DNA of 64,000 nt. Origin: Psychroserpens luteolus (lineage in GTDB: Bacteria > Bacteroidota > Bacteroidia > Flavobacteriales > Flavobacteriaceae). Both the position numbers and the translations under genes were made by a program. The stretch covers positions 1,218,497 to 1,282,496 of the forward strand of contig NZ_JAHVXI010000001.1 in the NCBI RefSeq assembly GCF_021032705.1, in the 5' to 3' direction. The notes below the pieces were generated by a model that was not told where the DNA came from, ran no database searches, and saw only the letters and a list, made by a program, of their open reading frames with translations. Below are positions 26,413-36,700 of this stretch, in pieces; within the stretch, counting starts at the first letter, position 1, and every line of letters begins with the position of its first letter.

Positions 26413-27705
26413 ATGCCATATACGTCCAACAACATAGAACTTCGTAGCGAACAGGTTCAAGATATACTTACTGCGATCCCTAATTGGATGATACGTTGGG
26501 GAAACTCATTAATATTTGTCCTATTATTAATGTTATTGGCAATATCTTGGTTTGTAAAATATCCAGATATAATAAATGCAAATGCTATAATTACAACTGA
26601 AATTCCTCCGCAAAAAGAATATGCAAAATTGACAGGAAGACTGAGTGCCTTGTTTGTTTCAGACAATGAAAAGGTAACCAATGCGCAACCTTTGGCAATT
26701 ATAAAGAACACGGCAAATTATGAAGATGTATTTATGTTAAAACGAATCATAGATACCATAACAATTAATACAAAAACGTTTAACTTTCCAATCGATAGTG
26801 TTCCTGTTCTTTTTCTTGGTGATATTGATACACAATATGCCTTGTTTGAGAATAGTTATATTCAGTATAAATTAAATAAAGAACTTCAACCTTTTTCAAA
26901 TGAAGCTCTAGCAAATCAATATTCTATTTCAGAATTACACAGAAGACTTCAAAGTTTGAGATCTCAAAGAGATATTAATGAAAAAGAGCTAGAGTTTAAA
27001 AATAAAGAATTGCTACGCCATAAATCTTTATTTGATAAAGGTGTTATTTCTGCTCAGGATTATGAAAATAAAGAGTTAGAATACGCGCTTACAAAACGTA
27101 ATTATAAAAATTTTGAAACGTCGATTTCTCAAATAAAAGAAGGTATTAGTAATGCTCGTAAAACATCCAAAGGCTCAGAGATTAATAAAATTAAAGAAGA
27201 AATGAGCCTACTTAAAAATGTCATACAATCTTTTAACCAATTAAAAAACGCTATAGCAAACTGGGAACAAAAATATGTGCTTCAATCTAGTATTGATGGA
27301 CGCGTATCGTTTTTAAATTATTACAGTACCAACCAAACTGTAAACCAAGGTGATTTGGTATTTACAATCATACCTAAAGAAAGCTCAACATTTATAGCCA
27401 AATTAAAAACACCTGCTCAAAACTCAGGTAAAATTAAAATCAATCAAAAAGTGAATGTTAAAGTGGATAACTTTCCAGATACCGAATTTGGCGTTTTAAA
27501 AGGCGTAGTGAGATATATTTCGGCTATTCCAGATAAAGAAGGTTGGTATCTTGTAGACGTAGAGTTGCCTAAAGAATTAATTACATCTTACAATAAAAAA
27601 ATAGATTTTAAACAGGAGATGTTAGGGTCTGCTGAAATTATAACAGAAGACTTACGTTTAATTCAAAGATTTTTCTATCAGTTTAGAGAGGTATTTAATC
27701 GATAA
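26413..27705 (+). CDS. HlyD-family periplasmic adaptor of the peptide exporter
   Basis: A 430-residue membrane fusion protein. A single membrane anchor lies at about 33-52, followed by a lipoyl-type half motif (AKLTGRLSALFVSDNEKV), a long coiled-coil hairpin (about 165-285) and the returning half (VLQSSIDGRVSFLNYYS) plus a beta-barrel region. It links the C39 ABC exporter to an outer-membrane TolC channel. It starts 18 bases after the exporter, clearly the same operon. No TolC is in this cassette; the nearest one in the window (54047) belongs to another operon. Confidence 0.92.
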   Translation: MPYTSNNIELRSEQVQDILTAIPNWMIRWGNSLIFVLLLMLLAISWFVKYPDIINANAIITTEIPPQKEYAKLTGRLSALFVSDNEKVTNAQPLAIIKNTANYEDVFMLKRIIDTITINTKTFNFPIDSVPVLFLGDIDTQYALFENSYIQYKLNKELQPFSNEALANQYSISELHRRLQSLRSQRDINEKELEFKNKELLRHKSLFDKGVISAQDYENKELEYALTKRNYKNFETSISQIKEGISNARKTSKGSEINKIKEEMSLLKNVIQSFNQLKNAIANWEQKYVLQSSIDGRVSFLNYYSTNQTVNQGDLVFTIIPKESSTFIAKLKTPAQNSGKIKINQKVNVKVDNFPDTEFGVLKGVVRYISAIPDKEGWYLVDVELPKELITSYNKKIDFKQEMLGSAEIITEDLRLIQRFFYQFREVFNR

Positions 27706-27765
27706 TTCAGAAATGAGTTGATAGGATCTCTCCTGTATTTATATTCCTCTTTCTCATAAAACACT

Positions 27766-27773
27766 TACATTTG
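27766..27773 (+). promoter_or_regulatory. -7 promoter element of maeB
   Basis: TACATTTG matches TAnnTTTG exactly, 57 bases before the malic enzyme ATG. Confidence 0.5.
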
Positions 27774-27830
27774 CAATTCGGTTTGTTTACAAAAACAAAA
27801 ATTGCAAATTGATTAATTCGTGTACAATAT

Positions 27831-30113
27831 ATGAGCAAGCAAAGTAAACGTAGAGAAGCTTTAGTATATCACGCTAAACCAACTCCTGGTAAAATTCAGG
27901 TCGTTCCTACTAAAAAATATGCAACACAAAGAGATTTATCCTTAGCCTATTCTCCAGGAGTTGCAGAGCCTTGTCTAGAGATTGAAAAAGATAAGAACAA
28001 CGTCTATAAATACACAGCCAAAGGCAACTTGGTCGCCGTTATTTCAAATGGAACTGCTGTTTTAGGTTTGGGTAACATAGGACCAGAAGCTTCAAAACCA
28101 GTAATGGAAGGTAAAGGTTTATTGTTTAAGATCTTTGCCGATATTGATGTGTTTGATATTGAAGTTGATACCGAAAACATAGATGAGTTTATTGAAACGG
28201 TAAAACATATCGCTCCAACATTTGGAGGGATTAATCTGGAAGATATTAAAGCTCCCGAAGCCTTTGAAATTGAACGTCGTCTTAAAGAGGAGTTGGATAT
28301 TCCTGTAATGCATGACGATCAACATGGAACAGCCATTATTTCTGCTGCTGCTTTATTGAATGCTCTTGAATTAGCCGAGAAAAATATTGAAGATATTAGG
28401 ATTGTTATAAGTGGTGCTGGTGCTGCAGCTATTTCATGTTCAAGATTATATCAAGCCTGTGGTGCGAAACGGGAACATATGGTGATGCTAGATAGTAAGG
28501 GAGTTATAAGAGATGACCGTGAAAATCTGACAACAGAAAAAGCCGAGTTTGCAACACACCGAAAAATAGATACACTTGATGAAGCTATGAAAGATGCCGA
28601 TGTGTTTATTGGCCTGTCAAAAGCAGATATTGTATCTCAAGAGATGTTAAAAGTGATGGCAAAAAACCCGATTGTTTTTGCTATGGCTAATCCAGACCCA
28701 GAAATAAAATATCAATTAGCAATAGATACGCGTGATGACATTATTATGGCTACAGGTCGAAGTGATCATCCTAATCAAGTAAATAATGTTCTAGGGTTTC
28801 CATTTATTTTTAGAGGAGCTTTAGATGTTCGTGCAACAAAGATTAATGAAGAAATGAAAATGGCTGCGGTCTATGCGTTAGCAAAATTAGCTAAAGAGCC
28901 AGTGCCAGAGCAAGTGAACATTGCTTATGGTGAAACACGTTTAACTTTTGGTAGAGATTATATCATTCCTAAACCTTTCGACCCAAGGCTAATTGCCGAA
29001 GTTCCTCCAGCTGTTGCAAAGGCAGCTATGGAAAGCGGTGTTGCTCAAGAACCAATAGAAGATTGGGACAAGTATAAAGACATATTGTTGGAACGATTAG
29101 GTTCTGATAATAAAATCGTTAGACTGCTTTTAAATCGAGCAAAACTTAATCCAAAACGTGTTGTATTTGCTGAAGCAGATCAGTTAGATGTTTTAAAAGC
29201 TGCACAGATTGTTTATGACGAAGGTATCGCAATCCCGATATTATTAGGGCGTCGTGATAAGATTCTTTCTCTAATGGAAGAGATCGAATTTGAAGGCGAT
29301 TTAGAAATTATCGATCCAAAATCTGACGAAGAAGAAGAACGTAAAAATAAATATGCTAAAGTATATTGGCAGCAACGTAAACGTAAAGGTGTCACGTTGT
29401 ATTCTGCTGAAAAATTAATGCGTGAACGCAATTACTATGCAGCAATGATGGTTAATGAAGGTGATGCAGATGCATTGATCTCTGGATATTCAAGAAGTTA
29501 TCCTTCGGTAGTAAAACCAATGTTAGAGCTTATTGGTCTAGCACCTGGTTCTACCCGAATTGCGACCACTAATGTAATGATGACACAGCGCGGACCAATG
29601 TTTTTAAGTGATACTTCTATTAATATAAACCCAACAGCAAATGATTTAACAAGAATTGCTCAAATGACAGCTGGTGTTGTTAAAATGTTTGGAATGGAGC
29701 CTGTAATGGCAATGATTTCATACTCAAACTTTGGCTCATCAAAAAATCAAACAGCAATTAAAGTTAGAGAGGCCGTGGAGTATTTGCATAAAAGACATCC
29801 AAACTTAATCGTAGATGGTGAGTTACAAACCGATTTTGCACTCAATAGTGAAATGCTACAGGATATATTTCCGTTTTCTAAACTCGCAGGTAGAAAGGTA
29901 AATACACTTATTTTTCCAAATTTAGAGTCGGCAAATATTACCTACAAATTGTTGAAAGAACTTAATAAAGCAGACTCTATAGGGCCTATTATGATGGGAA
30001 TGAGAAAACCAGCTCATATACTTCAGTTAGATGCAAGTGTTGATGAAATTGTAAACATGGCTGCTATAGCCGTAATTGATGCGCAACAGAAAAGTAAAAA
30101 GAGAAGTGAATAA
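27831..30113 (+). CDS. maeB: NADP-dependent malic enzyme (MaeB type)
   Basis: A 760-residue two-domain enzyme. Residues 1-420 form the malic enzyme domain (SPGVAEPCLEI, the HDDQHGTAII metal/substrate segment, and the VISGAGAAAISC nucleotide-binding loop). Residues 430-755 are a phosphotransacetylase-like domain, which in MaeB proteins is regulatory and senses acetyl-CoA. It decarboxylates malate to pyruvate, making NADPH. Length and both domains are typical of MaeB. A housekeeping metabolic gene unrelated to the peptide cassette upstream. Confidence 0.96.
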   Translation: MSKQSKRREALVYHAKPTPGKIQVVPTKKYATQRDLSLAYSPGVAEPCLEIEKDKNNVYKYTAKGNLVAVISNGTAVLGLGNIGPEASKPVMEGKGLLFKIFADIDVFDIEVDTENIDEFIETVKHIAPTFGGINLEDIKAPEAFEIERRLKEELDIPVMHDDQHGTAIISAAALLNALELAEKNIEDIRIVISGAGAAAISCSRLYQACGAKREHMVMLDSKGVIRDDRENLTTEKAEFATHRKIDTLDEAMKDADVFIGLSKADIVSQEMLKVMAKNPIVFAMANPDPEIKYQLAIDTRDDIIMATGRSDHPNQVNNVLGFPFIFRGALDVRATKINEEMKMAAVYALAKLAKEPVPEQVNIAYGETRLTFGRDYIIPKPFDPRLIAEVPPAVAKAAMESGVAQEPIEDWDKYKDILLERLGSDNKIVRLLLNRAKLNPKRVVFAEADQLDVLKAAQIVYDEGIAIPILLGRRDKILSLMEEIEFEGDLEIIDPKSDEEEERKNKYAKVYWQQRKRKGVTLYSAEKLMRERNYYAAMMVNEGDADALISGYSRSYPSVVKPMLELIGLAPGSTRIATTNVMMTQRGPMFLSDTSININPTANDLTRIAQMTAGVVKMFGMEPVMAMISYSNFGSSKNQTAIKVREAVEYLHKRHPNLIVDGELQTDFALNSEMLQDIFPFSKLAGRKVNTLIFPNLESANITYKLLKELNKADSIGPIMMGMRKPAHILQLDASVDEIVNMAAIAVIDAQQKSKKRSE

Positions 30114-30140
30114 GCATAGCGTTTTAGCCAACTGATGACC

Positions 30141-30170
30141 TTTGAAATGTAAATAATTTTATTACATTTG
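30141..30170 (+). promoter_or_regulatory. Promoter of ruvA-sprA
   Basis: -33 element TTTG at 30141-30144, 18-base spacer, then TACATTTG at 30163-30170, a full match to the Bacteroidota promoter consensus. Confidence 0.7.
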
Positions 30171-30192
30171 AGTTTTTAACGAAAGCGCGTAA

Positions 30193-30774
30193 ATGATTAC
30201 ACATATTCAAGGTAAATTGGTGGAAAAAAACCCAACAGATGTTGTTATAGATTGTAACGGTGTTGGCTACCTTTTAAACATATCCTTACATACGTTTTCT
30301 CAGATTCCAGATAGAGAGGCTCTCAAATTATATACGCACTTAATCGTAAGAGAGGATTCGCATACGCTATATGGTTTCTCTTCAGTAGCTGAACGTGAAA
30401 TTTTTAAACTTTTATTATCGGTTAGTGGTATAGGAGCAAATACTGCTCGTACAATGCTATCGTCATTATCTCCGCAGCAGGTAAAAGAAGGGATTGCTCA
30501 TGGAGATGTGGCATTAATTCAATCCATTAAAGGCATTGGAGCTAAAACTGCAGCACGTGTTATACTGGATTTAAAGGACAAAGTGCTAAAAGTTTACGAT
30601 ATTGACGAAGTTTCTGTTAATAAAAACAATACCAACAAAGATGAAGCGTTATCAGCTTTAGAAGTTTTGGGGTTTGCTAAAAAGCAGTCCGAACGTATTG
30701 TGGATAAGATTGTGTCTCAGCAACCAGACGCAAGTGTTGAGACTATTATTAAAGAAGCTTTAAAAAATTTATAA
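30193..30774 (+). CDS. ruvA: Holliday junction DNA-binding protein RuvA
   Basis: A 193-residue RuvA with its three domains: N-terminal OB fold (MITHIQGKLVEK, DVVIDCNGVGYLL), two helix-hairpin-helix motifs (LLLSVSGIGANTARTML and LIQSIKGIGAKTAARVI), and a C-terminal domain that contacts RuvB (DEALSALEVLGFAKKQS). It binds four-way junctions and recruits RuvB, encoded at 14876. It is placed 3 bases before sprA, a gene pair often seen in flavobacteria. Confidence 0.97.
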   Translation: MITHIQGKLVEKNPTDVVIDCNGVGYLLNISLHTFSQIPDREALKLYTHLIVREDSHTLYGFSSVAEREIFKLLLSVSGIGANTARTMLSSLSPQQVKEGIAHGDVALIQSIKGIGAKTAARVILDLKDKVLKVYDIDEVSVNKNNTNKDEALSALEVLGFAKKQSERIVDKIVSQQPDASVETIIKEALKNL

Positions 30775-30777
30775 AAT

Positions 30778-33700
30778 TTGATTACAACTAACTTTACTAT
30801 ATCAAAATCATTACATCATTTATTATTTGTTCTTGCTTTCGCATTGTTTAGCAGTTTTACTTATGCTCAAACTACACCTGCAACACAGGATTCAACTAAA
30901 ACAGGTTTTTCTTTAGGAACTTTAAAGTTTCCTAATCCGCAAAGTATAGTCTCTAAATATACATACGACCCAATTACAGACCGATATATTTATACCGAGA
31001 AAGTTGGAAGTTTTAATATCAATTACCCTATCATCCTAACTCCAGCAGAATTCCAAAAGTTGGTCTTGATGGAACAACAACGTTTATATTACAAGCAAAA
31101 AATTGATGCTAAAGAAGGTAAAAAAGATGGGACTGAGGAACAACAAAAAAACTTAATACCTGAACTGTATGTCAATTCTGGTTTTTTTGAATCTATATTT
31201 GGAGGAAATACGATTGAAGTTATTCCTCAAGGTTCTGCCGAAGTTGACTTAGGAGTCTTATTTACAAAACAAGATAACCCAACATTTTCTCCAAGAAATC
31301 GAAGTAATTTCACATTTGACTTCGATCAACGTATTAGTTTGAGTTTATTAGGTAAGGTTGGTACGCGTTTACAAGTCACTGTAAATTATGATACCGAATC
31401 TACATTTGACTTTCAACAGTTAACAAAATTAGAATACACTCCTACCGAAGATGATATCGTTAGAAAAATTGAAGTAGGTAATGTGGCTATGCCAATAAAC
31501 AGTTCTTTGATTACAGGTGCGCAAAGCTTATTTGGTGTAAAAACCGAATTGCAATTTGGTAAGACCAGAGTGACTGCCATTTTTTCTGAGCAAAAATCAC
31601 AATCACAATCTGTGGTAGCTCAAGGTGGAGGAACTGTTGAAGAGTTTGAGTTTTTTGCTAGAGACTATGATGAAAATAGACACTACTTTTTAGCCCAATA
31701 CTTTAGAGAGACTTACGACGAATCGATGTTGCGTTATCCGTTTATTAATAACAATATTCAAATTACTAGGATAGAAGTTTGGGTAACTAATCGAAGTAAT
31801 CAAACCGATAATGTTAGAAATATAGTTGCGCTTCAAGATATTGGTGAATTTGAAACTATAGGTCTTAATGATGGTGTTCCTCCTGCTGGGTTTTTAAGTG
31901 GCTCTGGATCTCAATTTCCTGACAATGGAAATAATGCCTTCGACCCTACAAATATTGGCGGCGCAGGTTCATTTTTATCACCTACTGTAAGAGATATTAC
32001 AACAGCAGAGCAAGGTATTTTAACAACTGCTAATGAAGGTTTCGACTTCGGAAAATTAGAGAACGCAAAAAAATTAGAGCAAGGAAGAGATTATACATTG
32101 AACCCACAATTAGGTTACATTTCCTTAAATCAAAGATTATTAAATGATGAAATCGTAGCTGTAGCCTTTCAATATACGATTGGTGGTGAAGTATTTCAGG
32201 TTGGAGAGTTTGCCAATGACGGTATTAATTCAACAGCTACAAATGATGATAATGATGGTGACGGTATTCCAAACATTGCCGATGTTGATCAAGATGGTGA
32301 TGGTACTCCTGATAATGGTACTGATACAGATGGTGATGGTATAAACGATCAAACAGATTCTGATGTTGATGGTGACGGACTTATAGATAACGGTCCAGAT
32401 ACAAATGCCGATGGAATTAATGACAGCTTTGTTGTAGCCGAAGGTTCTACTCAAAGTTTAATCGTTAAAATGTTAAAGAGTCCAATCACTGATGTCAATC
32501 AACCTATTTGGGACTTAATGATGAAAAATATCTATGATACTGGCGCATTTCAGCTAGATCAAGAAGATTTCAGACTTAATATTTTCTATACAGAAGCCTC
32601 TCCTTTAAATTACATTGCTCCTGTAGATGGTACAGCCTTCCCAATATTTGGGAATAATACACCTTTTGATAATACAGATGATGGCGAAATTTTAGATACA
32701 CCTTTAATTCGATTATTTCATTTAGATCGATTAAATTTTAACAACGATCCACAAGCTGGAGGTGATGGATTCTTTGATTTTGTTCAAGGACAAACTGTAT
32801 TAACTCAAAATGGAAAAATTATCTTCACCAAGGTAGAACCTTTTGGGCGTTACCTCTTCGATATCCTAGATGATGATGGGAATCCAAATAATAATGATGC
32901 CGACTATGAATTAGAGACCTATACCAACCTCAATCAAGAGAAGTATGTATATGATATTCTATATAAGCAAACAAAGACAGCTGCTCTAGATGAAGCTGAA
33001 AAAAATAAATTTCAAATCAAAGGTCGTTTTAAATCGTCAGGAGGCGATGGTATTCCTTTAGGTGCATTTAATGTACCAAGAGGGTCAGTTATTGTAACTG
33101 CAGGAGGGCGTACACTTGTTGAAGGTCAGGACTATACAGTTAACTATCAAATTGGTCGTGTGTATATCATAGACGAAGCTTTAAAATCTTCAAACATTCC
33201 TATTAATGTTTCTGTAGAAAACAATGCTGTATTTGGTCAGCAAACTAGACGTTTTACAGGTGTGAATGTTGAGCATCAATTCAATGAGAACTTTGTGTTA
33301 GGAGCAACTTTATTAAACTTAAATGAGCGTCCAATTACTCAAAAAGCGAATTTCAATACCGAACCAATAAATAATACCATTTTTGGATTTAATGGAAACT
33401 ATTCTACCGAAGTTCCTTTCTTTACACGATTAGTAAACAAGCTACCAAATATAGATACAGATGCACCTTCAAATCTTTCGGTAAGAGGTGAATTTGCGTA
33501 TTTAGCTCCTGGAGCTCCAAAAGGAACCGATTTTAATAACGAGGCTACAGCTTATGTAGATGATTTTGAAGGCACACAAGGCGCTATTGATTTACTATCA
33601 CCACAATCTTGGTTCTTATCAAGTAGACCACGAACGGTTAATGGTGTTCCTGAAAATGATCCTATCAATAGTCCTGGAATTGAAAATGGATATGATAGAG

Positions 33701-36700
33701 CCTTCTTGAATTGGTATACAATTGATCCTATTTTTTATAGCAATCAAAGACCAGATGATATTGGTGATGATGATGTATCAGATTTATACACAAGACGGGT
33801 GTTTATAGATGAGGTTTTTCCTGAAATAGATATTGCACAAGGACAAACAACAGTGATCAATACTTTAGACCTTGTCTATTATCCAACTGAAAGAGGACCA
33901 TACAATTTTGATCCAAGTGCAGCAAATGATAACCTAGACCCTTCAACAAGTTGGGCAGGAATTACAAGACAAATTACATCAACAGATTTTGAGCAGGCCA
34001 ATGTAGAGTACATTGAGTTTTGGCTTCAAGATCCATTCTTGAATGAACCCGCTGGCAGTGGTTTATCTGGAAAACTATATGTGAATCTTGGGAATATTTC
34101 CGAAGATGTTTTAAAGGATGGTAAAAAACAATATGAAAATGGATTGCCAGAAGATGGTGATATCACACCTTTATTACCACAAACAGCTTTTGAAACTGTT
34201 GTTCCGAGGAACCAATCACTAATTTACACCTTCTCTACTGGTGGTCAAGAACGTACCAATCAAGATGTTGGTTATGATGGTTATGATGATGCCGAAGAAG
34301 CAACTCAATTTACTAATGGCGGATTGTTTGGTCCAGATCCAGCAAAAGATAATTATACGTATTACTTAAATACTACTGGAAATATTTTTGAACGTTATAA
34401 GCAATATAATGGTCTCGAAGGAAACTCTCCTGATGTCTTTACCGATACTAATAGAGGATCTACACCACAGCCAGATGTTGAGGATATCAACCGAGATAAT
34501 ACGATGAATACGATTGATAGTTACTATCAATATGAAATTGAAATTAACCAAAATACACTTGATCTCAATAATCCTCAAATCAATGATATTAAAGATAGAG
34601 ATGTGACTTTGCCAAACGGTCAAACAGCATCTGTGAGATGGTATCAATTCAGAGTTCCTATTGGAGAAAGCCCTTTTAGAACTGCTGTTGGAGGTATATC
34701 TGATATTCGATCTGTACGTTTTGCACGTTTATTTTTAGAAGATTTTACGCAAACAACGGTCTTGCGTTTTGCAACATTAGACCTAGTACGTAGTGATTGG
34801 AGACGTTATACTTTAACTTTAGATGACGAACCAAACAATGATAATGACAATACCGAATTTACAGTAGGAGTTGTTGGACTTCAAGAAAATGATGGTAACT
34901 ATGTATTGCCTCCAGGTGTTGTTTTAGAACAATTGAACAACAATAATAATATTATTAGACAGAACGAACAATCCTTACAAGTTGAGGTATGTGACCTAGA
35001 GCCTGAAGATTCTAGAGGTGTCTTTAAAAATATTAATGTCGATATGCGTCAGTATAATAAACTACGTATGTTTATTCATGCTGAAGAGGGTGAAACAGGA
35101 CCACTTAATGATGGTGATTTGGTCGGTTTTATTAGAATGGGTAATGACTTTACGCAAAACTTCTATCAAATTGAAGTACCATTACAGGTTTCTTCTGGTA
35201 TGTCTACTCCTGAAAGTATATGGCCAGAAGTGAATGAGATTAATATTGAATTGGATGTGTTAGAACAAATGAAATCTTTGGGTATCGCCAACGGAACATT
35301 AGCCAATATTGATCCTACATTTTATGATCTGGTTGATGGCCAACTAACAGAAGTTTCAGAATTTGACCCTCAAACTATCGGTCAGCAACGATTAGCGATT
35401 AAAGGTAATCCTAACTTTGGAGATGTACGTGTATTAATGGTGGGTGTTAAGAATTCTGGACAGAGTGGCGCTAATGCCTGTGGCGAAATTTGGTTTAATG
35501 AACTACGTCTTGCCGATCTAGACAATGAAGGTGGTTGGGCAGCTGTAGCAGCTTTAGATGCTAACTTTGCCGACTTTGCCAATGTAAGTGCAACAGGACG
35601 AAAAAGCACAATAGGTTTTGGTTCGGTAGAACAACGACCAAATGAAAGAAGTAGAGAAGATGTTGAGCAATATGACGTAGTAACTAATTTAAACCTCGGA
35701 CAATTATTACCTAAAAAATGGGGTATTCAATTACCATTTAATTATGCTGTAGGAGAACAAATCATTACACCAGAGTATGATGAATTCTATAGAGATATTA
35801 AATTACAAACCCAATTAGATAATACGACCAATCAAGATTCGATTTTAAGAGTTAATGAGAATTATACCAAACGAAAGAGTATTAATTTTATTGGTGTTAG
35901 AAAAAATAGAACCACAGATAAAAAGCCACGCTTTTACGATGTGGAGAACTTGACATTTAACTATTCTTATAATAAAGAAGAGCGACGTGATTTTGAAATT
36001 GAACGATCGCTAAGTCAAAATGTTAGAGCAGGTGTAAATTATAACTATACCTTCGAACCTAAGAGTATTGAACCTTTTAAGAAGAATGATTCTTTGTTTA
36101 CTGGAAAGTATTGGAAGATCTTAAAAGATTTTAATTTCAACCCAGTTCCAACGAGTTTTTCTGTCAATACAGATATTATTCGTCAGTTTAATAAACAAAA
36201 ATTTAGAGAGGTTGATTTGACAGGAGATAATATTGGTTTGGAAGAATTATTCCGAAGAAACTATAATTTCAACACGCAATATGCAATTAATTATAATTTA
36301 ACAAAAGCCTTAAGTCTAAACTTTACAGCTTCCAACACTAATATTGTTAGAAACTATTTTGTTGATGATGTCATTAATGGTAGACAAGATCCTAGTTTAG
36401 ATGTTTGGGATGGATTCTTTGATTTAGGAGATCCAAATATTCAAAATCAACAGCTGCAAGTTAATTATGAGATACCGTTGTATAAGATTCCTACCTTGAG
36501 TTTTATGCGTGCCACTTATTCGTATACTGGAGATTTTCAATGGCAAAAAGGGTCTGACTTGAACAGTAATTTACCAATACAAAATGAAGATGGATCATTT
36601 ACATCTTTCAATTTGGGTAATTCTATTCAAAATGCAAACACACATAACATTAACTCTACATTTAATTTAGAAACGCTATACAAATATGTTGGTTTAACCA

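Noticed and set aside
29284..29295. CGAATTTGAAGG, similar to the LytTR-type element, inside maeB.
   Set aside because: Single copy within coding sequence with no partner at 21-22 bases; expected by chance in AT-rich codons for Glu-Phe-Glu.
34366..34647. Open frames on the strand opposite to sprA and other long genes.
   Set aside because: They lie fully inside strong coding sequences, lack family motifs and have the low-complexity composition of reverse-strand shadows.
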